From: Cohnella abietis
Lineage (GTDB): Bacteria; Bacillota; Bacilli; Paenibacillales; Paenibacillaceae
DNA length: 64,000 nucleotides
Assembly: GCF_004295585.1 (NCBI RefSeq)
Contig: NZ_AP019400.1
Coordinates: forward strand, 310,001 to 374,000
Direction: 5' to 3'
The position numbers and the translations under genes were made by a program. Under the pieces are notes generated by a model that worked only from the letters and a program-made list of their open reading frames with translations, was not told the DNA's origin and did not search any database. This document shows, piece after piece, positions 8,233 through 16,388 of this stretch (position 1 is its first letter; each line of letters opens with the position of its first letter).

Positions 8233-9585
8233 ATGAGTAAAACGTATGACCCGCGTCAAAAGAGCATTATTTCGATAACATGGCCTATATTTGTTGAAGC
8301 TTTATTCGGCATGCTAATCGGAACTGTGGATACAATGATGCTAAGCAGTTACTCCGATGGAGCTGTAGCAGCTGTTGGAATAGCTAATCAGGTTTTAACC
8401 GTAGTGGGCTTAATGTTCGGATTTGTTACGGTAGGTACAAGTGTAATCCTTAATCAATGGCTAGGCGCGGGGAAGTTAAATGATGCCGATATAATCGGAA
8501 GATCAGCACTGACTTTGAATTTAATAATCGGTTTAATAGCTAGCGTAGGATTATTAGTATATGCAGATGTGTTTCTAAACATTTTCAAAGTACCTGATGC
8601 TGTAATGGTTGAAGGTGTCTCTTATTTATCCATTGTTGGCAGCTCCGTCTTCATTATCGCTATTAACATGACTTTGGGTACCATTTTACGATGCCGCGGT
8701 ATTGTGAAGGAAATGATGCTAATCTCATTGGGGTTAAACGTGTTCCATATTATTGGAAACTATTTGGTGCTGATGGAACCCTTTGGGTTGCCGAATCTAG
8801 GTGTAGAAGGTGTTGCAGTATCCACATGGATCACCCGAGCAGTTGGAATGATCGCTTATCTGATTTTATGTATGCGAAGCTTGGGGTACCCCGTTCGTCT
8901 ACTGAATCCTTTTAAATTTCAAAAAAGGAACCTTGGGCTTATATTCAAATTAGGTATTCCTTCTGCCGGCGAGCATGTTTCCTATAGTCTCTCTCAAGTT
9001 GTTATCACCTACTTGGTAACTCTATTAGGTACGACGGCATTAACGACAAAGATCTATTCCCAGAATATAACCTCCTTCGTTTTTATTTTTTCGATGGCGA
9101 TCGGCCAAGGAACACAAATTATAGTCGGACACATGATTGGGGCTCATCAGAAGGAGAATGCCTATCGATCTGGTATGAAAAGCTTGAAGCTGGCATTGCT
9201 AATTTCTCTTGGAATCGGTATTTTCCTCTATAGTCTGGCGGGTCTATTGCTCGGCCTATTTACCAAAGACCCTGAAATTATTCAGCTAGGAAAGCAACTC
9301 ATACTCTTGTCTATATTACTGGAACCAGCTCGCGCTTGTAACATGGTGCTAATCAGCTCTCTAAATGCAGCCGGAGATGTTAAATTCCCGGTAGCTATTG
9401 GCCTAGTGTCCATGTGGGCGATTAGTGTTCCGTTGGCCTATGTATTCGGAATCGTATTTAATATGGGGTTGGTAGGTATTTGGTTGGCCTTCTCGATCGA
9501 TGAATGGGTAAGGGCATTTATGATGCTCATCCGGTGGAGAAAACGTTCTTGGCAGAACGTCAATCTCCTTACTCCAAATCCGTAA
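8233..9585 (+). CDS. MATE-family efflux transporter
   Basis: This 450-residue protein is hydrophobic throughout, with about twelve transmembrane segments in two similar halves and the MATE pattern near the N-terminus (SITWPIFVEALFGMLIGTVDTMMLSSYSDGAVAAVGIANQ, read here in shorter blocks as ITWPIFVEALFG and TVDTMMLS). MATE proteins export drugs or metabolites using a Na+ or H+ gradient. The start at ATG 8233 has only a weak ribosome site. It lies just upstream of a broken DinB-like gene and does not obviously belong to the phosphoesterase locus. Confidence 0.9.
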   Translation: MSKTYDPRQKSIISITWPIFVEALFGMLIGTVDTMMLSSYSDGAVAAVGIANQVLTVVGLMFGFVTVGTSVILNQWLGAGKLNDADIIGRSALTLNLIIGLIASVGLLVYADVFLNIFKVPDAVMVEGVSYLSIVGSSVFIIAINMTLGTILRCRGIVKEMMLISLGLNVFHIIGNYLVLMEPFGLPNLGVEGVAVSTWITRAVGMIAYLILCMRSLGYPVRLLNPFKFQKRNLGLIFKLGIPSAGEHVSYSLSQVVITYLVTLLGTTALTTKIYSQNITSFVFIFSMAIGQGTQIIVGHMIGAHQKENAYRSGMKSLKLALLISLGIGIFLYSLAGLLLGLFTKDPEIIQLGKQLILLSILLEPARACNMVLISSLNAAGDVKFPVAIGLVSMWAISVPLAYVFGIVFNMGLVGIWLAFSIDEWVRAFMMLIRWRKRSWQNVNLLTPNP

Positions 9586-9601
9586 AAGAGTCGGGGGCTG
9601 G

Positions 9602-10201
9602 CAAGTCCCCGCTTTCCATCGGCTGCCGAGCATACTAACACTGAATGATGTTGTGTTGAAAGATTTGGATGAAGAAACCTTTAGAAAGTATTCTGTGAAC
9701 CTCCCTAATACGAAAAACTCGATTGCATGGCATCTCTGGCATATTACTAGAATTGAAGATATGACCATGAGCATTCTTGTCGCTGATGACCAACAAGCTC
9801 TATAATCGGGAAATTGGTTTGAAAGAATGGATACTAGATTTCCCCACTCTGGAAATGATATGAGTGTAGAGGATATTGCCGAATTAAGTTCAAGGATAGA
9901 TTTTGACTCATTATTGGCATATAGAATGGCTGTCGGAAAGCAAACGCGACAAATCGTATCTACTTTGGAGCCAGGACAGTTAAAAGAAAAGGTTGAACAA
10001 AACAGAATAAAACGATTGTTTGAAGAAAACGCTGTTACACAAGATGCGAGCTGGCTGGCCGATTACTGGAGCAAAAAAAGCATAGCAGGGCTAATACTTA
10101 TGCCCGCAACAAGACACATCTTTTTACACTTAAAAAAATGTATTCATATCAAAGATAAACTCAATAAATCAACAAAGAAACGATTAATCGAATCGATTTA
10201 A
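9602..10201 (+). pseudogene. DinB-family (damage-inducible fold) protein, frameshifted remnant
   Basis: Conceptual translation from about 9602 gives a DinB-like N-terminal part with NDVVLKDLDEETFRKYSV and the conserved SIAWHLWHITRIED, then hits TAA at 9803. The continuation (LYNREIGLKEW) is readable in the +1 frame from 9798 to about 9830, after which the original frame resumes with MDTRF and runs to 10201. The pattern fits one inserted base near 9797-9800 and a 4-base loss near 9828-9832, where a GGAT repeat unit seems missing. An ATG at 9827 could express the C-terminal 124 residues, but these lack the N-terminal metal-binding His region. No intact start was identified. DinB proteins are four-helix thiol-transferase-like enzymes. 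Confidence 0.7.
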
Positions 10202-10212
10202 TAGATAACTTG

Positions 10213-10286
10213 GAGTACATCGTATGTGTGGCGATGTACTCTTTTGCGTTGTGCTCAGGAGTATCGAGGTCAACAAGGAGTCAACG
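10213..10286 (+). repeat. Dispersed hairpin repeat, family A, copy 1
   Basis: Perfect 10-bp arms (GAGTACATCG 10213-10222 and CGATGTACTC 10232-10241) are followed by TTTT, GTTGTGCTC and a tail GTCAACAAGGAGTCA (10269-10283). The same core (TACATCG...CGATGTA + T-run) recurs at 12764, 22950, 33598 and 58981; the tail recurs at 23003. It can act as a terminator for the upstream gene. Confidence 0.65.
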
Positions 10287-10389
10287 AATGGGGGTGAACG
10301 TACTTACAAAACAGTAATGTTGATTTTGGGAATCCTTGTATTTTACATTCTGGACCCCCACCTTTGTATGAAACAACTATGCAATTACC

Positions 10390-10418
10390 TTGACAACCCG
10401 TTGTATAGTTAGTAGTAT
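10390..10418 (+). promoter_or_regulatory. Sigma-A-type promoter with operator-like palindrome
   Basis: TTGACA at 10390-10395 is a perfect -35 box, followed after 17 bases by TAGTAT at 10413-10418. The spacer holds the inverted repeat ACAAC-cc-GTTGT and more distant ACTAT/ATAGT half-sites, as expected of a repressor site. It would give a leader of about 120 bases for the RCC1/WG gene at 10548. The rest of 10287-10547 shows no gene. Confidence 0.45.
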
Positions 10419-10547
10419 TTTAAGGAAAATTTTAATATGGGTTTTAAGGAAATATCAGTTTAATTTCCCAAATCCACCAGTAAGTTTGTTCAATATCAAA
10501 TTTGAAATAAATCACTTGAGATTCATAACATGAGGGGAAGTATCAGA

Positions 10548-12740
10548 ATGTTTAAAAGATTTGTAGCGACCTTGCTAGTGCTGTTGATTACCATGACCTC
10601 AGATTTTCAAACCAATTCCGTCGCGGCGAAATCTGACGCCAATAATAATGAGATGGTGGCAATATCCGCCGGAAGCGACTTTTATGTTTCTCTCACACGA
10701 CAGGGTACGGTTTGGTCTTGGGGAAATAATGAGTTAGGTCAGCTTGGCGATGGAACGGAACTCAAGAGGACGGCACCGGTGCAAGTAGACGGGCTGCTTG
10801 ATATAACGGCTTTATCCGCAGGGAAGATGCATGTGCTGGCTTTGCAGAAGGATGGATCCGTCTGGGCCTGGGGAAGTAACCGCCTTAAACAATTGGGCAT
10901 CAAGGACGTTGAGCAGAGCAACATCCCCGTCAAGGTGCAGTCGATTTCCGACGCTACCGGGATTGCGGCAGGGGAATATCACTCCGTGGTCCTCAAACGG
11001 GACGGTACCGTCTGGGCTTGGGGACTTCGGTTACTGACGCCAATGCAGGTTACGGGGTTGAGTGACATCACGGCAGTTGCTGCAACAAGCTTTAAATCAC
11101 TAGCGTTGAACAAGGATGGCTCTGTATGGGAGTGGAGCATGTCCAGAAATCCGAGAGAAGACAGAATCGATTCTTTTACCGTTCCTCAGAAAATTTCTGA
11201 TCTTTCCAATATAATAGCGATATCGATTAGTGAAAGACATGCTTTGGCATTGAAGAAGGACGGTACCGTTTGGGCCTGGGGCAGCAATTACGTTGGACAG
11301 CTCGGTGACGGTACGAATGCGGAGAGAAGCAAGCCAGTTAAAGTTAAAGGACTGTCAGGCGTTATCGCCATATCCTCCGGGGAGGAACACTCGATCGCGC
11401 TCAAGTCAGACGGTACCGTCTGGGGCTGGGGGGCGAACAACACTGGCCAAGTCGGAGTTCCGATGCAATGGGAATTCATTAAACATGAGAGAAAACTAAT
11501 TAACTATAGTACGCCTGTTAAAGTGAATATTAGCGGTATTACTGCAATCGGCGCAGGTGAAACGCAATCGTTTGCTATCGGTAAGGGCGGTGTTGCATGG
11601 GGCTGGGGCGATGGCCTGGCGGGGATTAATCGGATGACGGAAGTCCAGTCTTATGTGATCGACCCCCAATTTGAATCGGCAAGCAGCTTTAGTGATGGGG
11701 TTGCTTACACGGACAGGGGAGTATTTATTAATCAAGATCGCGAAAAAGTTATGACGGTTCCGGATCGCTTTTGCCGCGGGATGTATGTTTTTGAGAATGG
11801 TATCTCCGTTTCGTGTATCATGGTTGGCGACAAAATGCGGTTCGGACTTTTTGATAAGAATTTCCGGGAAATCGTCAAGCCTCAATACGAATTTTTCGAT
11901 AAGTTCGTCGATGGGCTGGCAGCCGTTTATAAAAATGGCAAATGGGGATTTATAGATCGGAATGGAAAGGAAGTCGTCAAGCCGCAGTACGAAGCCTATG
12001 GCTATAGTTATGAATTTTTAGAAGGACTAGCTCTGGTTAGTAAAAACGGAAAAATGGGTTATATCGATAAAACGGGCAAGGTAGTTATTCCTTTACGTTA
12101 CGATTACGCAAGAAGCTTCAGCGATGGACTAGCTGCGATCATGGTAAAAGACAAATTTGGCTATATCGACAAGAATGGCAAAATCGTGATTCAGCCTAAG
12201 TATGATGAGGCTTACTCTTTTGGAGAAGGCGTTGCCATCGTCTATCGCAACGGATGGTTGCTTATCGACAAATCCGGCAAGGAAACGAAGCTGAAGTTGA
12301 ATTGGCAGTACGAAATCAGCGAGTCTGATACGTTTTCTGAGGGCCTACTCAAGGTGAAGTTTAAAGGAAAGTATGGCTTTATGAACAAAAAGGGCGAGCT
12401 TGTGGTTAAAGCACAATATGAGAGCATCGACCCATTCATCGGAGGAGTCGCTAGAATAAGCAAGAGCGACCCGAAGAACGCAAGGGCGTATCCCAAATAC
12501 GGTTTTGTAGACAAGAAAGGCAAGGAGATTATACCGGCTAAGTACGATTATGTCGGCATGTTCAGTGAAGGCTTGGCAGATGTCAGACAGAATGGAAAAT
12601 GGGGTTTTGTCGATCAGACGGGCAAGGTTATCGTAAAGCTTCAATTTGATGATGCCTTAAGCTACAGCGAAGGGCTTGCAGCAGTAAAGGTTAACGGCAA
12701 ATGGGGTTATATTCGAAATCCACTCCATGCGGTGAAATAA
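10548..12740 (+). CDS. Secreted RCC1-repeat plus WG-repeat protein
   Basis: The 730-residue product (start ATG 10548, ribosome site GAGGGGAA at 10531-10538; the ATG at 10530 overlaps that site) carries a signal peptide with hydrophobic core FVATLLVLLITMTS. The first half contains about six RCC1 blades with the signature GTVWSWGNNELGQLGDGT and its variants, predicting a seven-bladed propeller. The second half consists of about eight WG repeats (pattern GKWGFIDxxGKxVxxPQYD). Both repeat types mediate protein or surface interactions. There is no LPXTG or SLH anchor. The combination of the two repeat classes in one chain is uncommon to my knowledge. Another RCC1 gene end lies at 63790-64000. The function is unknown. 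Confidence 0.85.
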   Translation: MFKRFVATLLVLLITMTSDFQTNSVAAKSDANNNEMVAISAGSDFYVSLTRQGTVWSWGNNELGQLGDGTELKRTAPVQVDGLLDITALSAGKMHVLALQKDGSVWAWGSNRLKQLGIKDVEQSNIPVKVQSISDATGIAAGEYHSVVLKRDGTVWAWGLRLLTPMQVTGLSDITAVAATSFKSLALNKDGSVWEWSMSRNPREDRIDSFTVPQKISDLSNIIAISISERHALALKKDGTVWAWGSNYVGQLGDGTNAERSKPVKVKGLSGVIAISSGEEHSIALKSDGTVWGWGANNTGQVGVPMQWEFIKHERKLINYSTPVKVNISGITAIGAGETQSFAIGKGGVAWGWGDGLAGINRMTEVQSYVIDPQFESASSFSDGVAYTDRGVFINQDREKVMTVPDRFCRGMYVFENGISVSCIMVGDKMRFGLFDKNFREIVKPQYEFFDKFVDGLAAVYKNGKWGFIDRNGKEVVKPQYEAYGYSYEFLEGLALVSKNGKMGYIDKTGKVVIPLRYDYARSFSDGLAAIMVKDKFGYIDKNGKIVIQPKYDEAYSFGEGVAIVYRNGWLLIDKSGKETKLKLNWQYEISESDTFSEGLLKVKFKGKYGFMNKKGELVVKAQYESIDPFIGGVARISKSDPKNARAYPKYGFVDKKGKEIIPAKYDYVGMFSEGLADVRQNGKWGFVDQTGKVIVKLQFDDALSYSEGLAAVKVNGKWGYIRNPLHAVK

Positions 12741-12763
12741 AGATAAACTATAAGATATATCTT

Positions 12764-12810
12764 GAAGTACATTGCCACATGGGCGATGTACTTCTTTATG
12801 TTGTACTCGG
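12764..12810 (+). repeat. Dispersed hairpin repeat, family A, copy 2
   Basis: Arms GAAGTACATTGCC (12764-12776) and GGCGATGTACTTC (12782-12794) pair with one G-U, followed by TTTATGTTGTACTCGGG, matching the GTTGTGCTC tail of copy 1. It lies 23 bases after the RCC1/WG gene and may terminate it. Confidence 0.6.
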
Positions 12811-12858
12811 GATTGTTTAGCTGGAGCTGAGAAACGGCGGGAAAACCCTCAATATGTC

Positions 12859-13899
12859 CTAAAAGCGAGAGAGCCGACAAGGGTCTAATTCACTTCTTGA
12901 TTCCCGATCGATTATTTCACTTGCAGCCAGACGCGCAATTAGCGGTGCCAGTGTAATTGCAGAATGCATCACCGTCAGATAAAGCCCCTTTATGTGATCA
13001 TGGAAGCCCACGATCGGATAGCCGTCTTCAGGCATTGGTCTCATCCCGACCTGGATGCTTTCCAGTTCCAGTTGATTCCCGTCCTTCAAACTGCGACGCA
13101 ACGTCTCGAACGCTCGTTTGCCGACCGCCTCTGGTCCGTTTTCCTCCGACTCGTCGATATAATCTTCCGCAGCCAGCAGCGTATGATCCGTCAGTTGACG
13201 CGCTTCAAATTGCGCATTTGAGATTAATGTGCGTATCAGCTTATTCGTAGTTTTCATCCGAATTAGAATGGAAGGCGACGACGTTACTGGCACGGGACAA
13301 CCTAACGGGTTGCAAAGTTCGGGTATGCCTGTACCTGCGGCTAATACCACGACATCCGACTCCAGAAAACCCTTGGACGTATGGATGCCGACTAGGCGGG
13401 AATCTTCTTGCTGCAGCAATGTAACGATGGTATCGAACTGCACTTTTGCTCCGTACTCCCGCGCTTTGCTGAGCAACAGCTCTGTTAACCCTATTGGGTC
13501 CAACGCACCTTCCTCGCTGACAAAAATCGCTTCATCCGGGTATTCCTTCAGATTCGGCTCCAATGCCTCAAGCTGCTCCCGATTTAATTTTTGAGAGTGG
13601 AGTTGCTCCCTTAGGGGCGGAGTGCCCCAAGTCAGCGCTCCATGCCAATGAATTTTCAGCTCGGACAGCTCTTGCTGAAGCGCATGATATTCTTCCAATG
13701 CTGCATCGTACAAATGCCAGTATTCGGGAGCCACCCTATGAGTCGTATGTATCCAGGCAAAAGATTTTTCCGTCACTTCACGCGCTGCGGCTGGATGCCG
13801 CTCAATAACGGTTACATCTTGATTCTGTTTGGCTATATGATAGGCCATGGACGCCCCGACAATTCCTGCGCCAATAATCACGATTTTTTGCTTATTCAA
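12859..13899 (-). CDS. FAD-dependent oxidoreductase (DAO/glycine-oxidase family)
   Basis: The 346-residue protein begins with a Rossmann dinucleotide site, VVIIGAGIVGASMAYHIA-like (GAGIVG at about residues 10-15), followed by the acidic residue of ERHP that holds the FAD ribose. The C-terminal GMRPMPEDGYPIVGFH segment and the final LAPLIARL helix are typical of the DadA/ThiO/SoxA group, which oxidises amino acids or amines. It has no signal peptide. It lies 81 bases downstream of the VTT membrane-protein gene on the same strand and is probably cotranscribed, though no functional link is evident. The substrate cannot be assigned. Confidence 0.85.
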   Translation of the reverse strand: MNKQKIVIIGAGIVGASMAYHIAKQNQDVTVIERHPAAAREVTEKSFAWIHTTHRVAPEYWHLYDAALEEYHALQQELSELKIHWHGALTWGTPPLREQLHSQKLNREQLEALEPNLKEYPDEAIFVSEEGALDPIGLTELLLSKAREYGAKVQFDTIVTLLQQEDSRLVGIHTSKGFLESDVVVLAAGTGIPELCNPLGCPVPVTSSPSILIRMKTTNKLIRTLISNAQFEARQLTDHTLLAAEDYIDESEENGPEAVGKRAFETLRRSLKDGNQLELESIQVGMRPMPEDGYPIVGFHDHIKGLYLTVMHSAITLAPLIARLAASEIIDRESRSELDPCRLSRF

Positions 13900-13980
13900 T
13901 AATGACTCCCCCTTTGGGCTTCTCGTTCAACAGCTTGCAAATTAGTAGCCGGAGAAAGCATTGCTTCGGTTTGTAAGTTG

Positions 13981-14544
13981 TTAAAAAAGGCTTAGCAGAT
14001 GCTTGCCTATAAAAGCGTATAGTAGCATCCCCGGAATTTTGCCTATTGCGGATGCTAATGCATAGATTGGAAAAGAAATAGAAGTGGCCCCGGCATAAAT
14101 TGAAACAATTGATTGCGGAATCACTGGGATAAGACGTGCCAATAAGATGGAAACAAACGGTTTTTTCATCATTTTTGCATGAAATGAGACAACTCGTTCG
14201 TTGGTCGACAACCATTTATTCGTTTGTTCGCTATAAAAAAATCTAGTGTAGGCATACATCAGAATGGAAGATATCCAAGCGCCGCTCCAACACAGTAAGG
14301 CGCCTGGGAGAGTGCCGTACATAAATGCCATGATCCCGATGACAACGCTGTAAGGGATTATAGGGAAAAAGGTAAAGCAAATCGTTATCAACAGCATGAG
14401 GAAGACTGAATGGGAACCCTGCTGCATCCAAGCCAGAAGCTCGGATTTATAAACGATAAGCATGCTTATCGTTAATGCGTAAAAAAGAAAAGCAAGCCAT
14501 TTTTTTATCTTCGCGTTACCTGATGGAGCATATAGATTCCTCAT
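13981..14544 (-). CDS. TVP38/TMEM64 (VTT-domain) membrane protein
   Basis: The 187-residue protein has about five hydrophobic segments and the VTT-domain pattern, with a central glycine-rich stretch (MYGTLPGALLCWSGAWIS) and the conserved LLARLIPVIPQSIVSIYAGATSISF followed by GKIPGMLLYAFIG. Family members are DedA-like membrane proteins implicated in lipid flipping or ion homeostasis. There is no ribosome site in front of ATG 14544; instead an extended -10 promoter lies seven bases upstream, suggesting a leaderless mRNA. The FAD oxidoreductase follows. Confidence 0.85.
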   Translation of the reverse strand: MRNLYAPSGNAKIKKWLAFLFYALTISMLIVYKSELLAWMQQGSHSVFLMLLITICFTFFPIIPYSVVIGIMAFMYGTLPGALLCWSGAWISSILMYAYTRFFYSEQTNKWLSTNERVVSFHAKMMKKPFVSILLARLIPVIPQSIVSIYAGATSISFPIYALASAIGKIPGMLLYAFIGKHLLSLF

Positions 14545-14558
14545 GAACCGATTATACA
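14544..14558 (-). promoter_or_regulatory. Extended -10 promoter placing transcription start at the ATG
   Basis: On the minus strand the sequence TGTATAAT occupies 14558-14551, a perfect -10 with the upstream TG. The usual seven-base distance puts the first transcribed base at 14544, the A of the VTT gene start codon. No good -35 is seen, which extended -10 promoters tolerate. Confidence 0.45.
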
Positions 14559-14670
14559 GAAATGCCGAGGAAAAATCTTTAATTTAATGTTTATCATTAA
14601 ATAGTTATTGTTTTTCGTGAACAAATAAATTAATATATAGCTGTAAGTTCACATGAAAAGGAGATCGCGC

Positions 14671-15288
14671 ATGAACGGAATTGAATTCAAAGCCAAACCC
14701 GGTTTCAAAAGAATGCACAATACGCTTCAGATCGGATACTGGGGAGCAATCGGGCTACTTATTGCTTTTGTCTGCTTCGATATATGGATCGGATTAAAGC
14801 CCCAGGAGTTGTTCTCTGCAGAGAAGGGAATCGCGCACTGGTCCTTTTCCGTACCGATATGGGATACGGTGACGAAGAGCGTTCTGGTTCCTTTCACTTA
14901 TTTTCAGCCGATCAATCCTGATAAGTTCGATGCCAAGACCGCTTATCTGGTCGTCAGCTTGACCAATACCGTGCTTGCCTTCTGTGCCTACCTCTACTCA
15001 ATTGGTCAGATCCGCCATATAATAGGAAGCATACTTAGTGGAAGCAGCCCTTTCGTCCTGGCGAATGCCTCCCGTCTGAGAAAGCTGGGAATCGCCGTCA
15101 TTCTGTATTCCTTGCTGGCGAAGCTCATTCTCAATATTATGATCTGCCTGCTCGTCACTCGCATCTTTTCCATTAATCTGGGCGGTATCTCTTTAATCGG
15201 AATTATTATCGGCATACTCGTTCTGTTCGTGTCCGAGATTTTCAAGTACGGCGCTCTTCTGCAGGAAGAGCATGATTCGACTATCTGA
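14671..15288 (+). CDS. DUF2975 membrane protein
   Basis: The start is set at ATG 14671 by AAGGAGAT eight bases upstream; the ATG at 14653 lacks such a site. The 205-residue protein has four hydrophobic segments (around residues 25-45, 90-115, 130-155 and 165-190), the usual DUF2975 (YoaS-like) topology. Its stop is 18 bases before a small XRE-type regulator. This membrane protein/HTH pair is a recurrent arrangement in Firmicutes (YoaS/YozG type), suggesting that the membrane protein signals to or is controlled by the DNA-binding partner. Biochemical function is unknown. Confidence 0.8.
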   Translation: MNGIEFKAKPGFKRMHNTLQIGYWGAIGLLIAFVCFDIWIGLKPQELFSAEKGIAHWSFSVPIWDTVTKSVLVPFTYFQPINPDKFDAKTAYLVVSLTNTVLAFCAYLYSIGQIRHIIGSILSGSSPFVLANASRLRKLGIAVILYSLLAKLILNIMICLLVTRIFSINLGGISLIGIIIGILVLFVSEIFKYGALLQEEHDSTI

Positions 15289-15306
15289 GAATGGAGTCTG
15301 ACGAAA

Positions 15307-15534
15307 GTGCCGATTATTATACGCCTGGACCGGGTTCTAGCCGACAAAAAAATGAAATTGAACGACCTGGCCGACAAGGTCGGCATTTCGAACGTCAATC
15401 TGTCCAATCTGAAGACGGGCAAAGTGAAGGCGATCCGGTTCTCCACCTTAGAAGCGATCTGCGAAATTCTGGACTGTCAGCCGGGAGATATTATGGAATT
15501 CGTGGCCGATAGCGAAAGCTGTAAAAACGATTGA
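15307..15534 (+). CDS. Small XRE/Cro-CI-type HTH regulator (YozG-like)
   Basis: This 75-residue protein is essentially one helix-turn-helix domain (KLNDLADKVGISNVNLSNLKTGKVKAIRF), followed by the STLEAICEILDCQPGDIMEF ending typical of the YozG group. It starts at GTG 15307 with GGAGT upstream and is the downstream partner of the DUF2975 gene. Its stop codon lies inside the left arm of the terminator that follows. It probably regulates its own operon. Confidence 0.85.
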   Translation: MPIIIRLDRVLADKKMKLNDLADKVGISNVNLSNLKTGKVKAIRFSTLEAICEILDCQPGDIMEFVADSESCKND

Positions 15535-15567
15535 AGGGAGCTTATCCTCCCTTCAATCGTTTTTTTT
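15528..15567 (+). terminator. Strong Rho-independent terminator
   Basis: A perfect 13-bp stem (15528-15540 with 15547-15559, six-base loop) is followed by eight Ts at 15560-15567. It ends the DUF2975/XRE operon; the stop codon of the XRE gene is part of the stem. Confidence 0.95.
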
Positions 15568-15950
15568 CGGGGTAAGCTTATCATGGGGCTGCTTGCTTCA
15601 CTTGGCCTTTTGTTGGCGTTCGGCTCAGCTTGGTTCAGCCACAGGCGGATACCTCGTCTTGGCTCAAACTGTATTGTTTCGTCAGCCCCATCATCCACGG
15701 GCCTCTTGCTCCCTAAGTCTCCCAAGCGTAGCCAAGGGTGGTCGTTGCACATGCATCTTGGCATATCCTCAGAGACATTCCCACCGCACTGATCGGAACC
15801 CCCATTTCTTGGCGTTGGAGCCCTCAGAGCATGGGTGTTCGTGGGGGTATAAGAAGCTGGAGCGATTGGATTACTTGGCAAGATAACCCGATAGCCGTCG
15901 GGGACGAATGAAGTCCGAGTGACATATAGCAGTATGTAGATCATGAATCG
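15568..15950 (+). other. Unassigned, GC-richer stretch, probably decayed
   Basis: These 380 bases follow the terminator and hold no gene with a ribosome site. Long frames are open on both strands, as expected of GC-richer sequence, and none is recognisable. Near the end, 15855-15902 translates to SWSDWITWQDNPIAVGD, which resembles DSWKDWISYEGNPVAS encoded at 16325-16372, on the far side of the next ORF. These may be fragments of broken related genes. Confidence 0.3.
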
Positions 15951-16295
15951 GTGCTTGTTACATCCTACTTCTATAAACAGTATGACAGGACAAAATGGGT
16001 AAGAGCACTACTCGTCACGTCTATGATGAACGGAATTATATGTCTAACCTTTGGGTATGGACTTGTGACAATTGGTAGATATATTAGGTTTCAATTAACG
16101 GCTTACGATAAAATTTTATATTTGTTGCCCGAAGTGATCATTTTACTGACTCTTATTCAAATCGTGATGCTAATTGTCGTTTGGATGAAAAAGCAATACC
16201 GCATATTCGACCGGGTAATGTACAGCCTGTACACCACCGGATTGATCATCATTTCTTTTTTTATGGGATGGGCTTTTATTGTGGGGTTACAGTAA
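15951..16295 (+). CDS. Small hypothetical membrane protein, possibly a gene remnant
   Basis: The 114-residue ORF starts at GTG 15951 and has three clear hydrophobic segments (around residues 20-40, 58-80 and 90-112) with basic loops (WMKKQYRIFDR). There is no convincing ribosome site. The sequence in the same frame upstream is interrupted by TAG at 15927 but remains protein-like (VDHESVLVTSYFY), so this may be the membrane C-terminus of a larger broken protein. Serine hydrolases of this group sometimes end in such a segment, but no hydrolase motif is present here. Unrecognised otherwise. Confidence 0.4.
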   Translation: MLVTSYFYKQYDRTKWVRALLVTSMMNGIICLTFGYGLVTIGRYIRFQLTAYDKILYLLPEVIILLTLIQIVMLIVVWMKKQYRIFDRVMYSLYTTGLIIISFFMGWAFIVGLQ

Positions 16296-16388
16296 CCTAA
16301 CCTTGGATCTCGAAGCCAACCCGACAGCTGGAAAGATTGGATTTCGTACGAGGGAAATCCGGTAGCGAGTCACAGCCCTTTATGGATA

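Noticed and set aside
10224..10412. 62-codon frame after the broken DinB gene
   Set aside because: It starts inside the family A hairpin, lacks a ribosome site and covers a good promoter.
15477..15944. 155-codon open frame on the minus strand
   Set aside because: It overlaps the strong terminator and the XRE gene, has no ribosome site and no recognisable family; open frames on both strands fit the locally higher GC.
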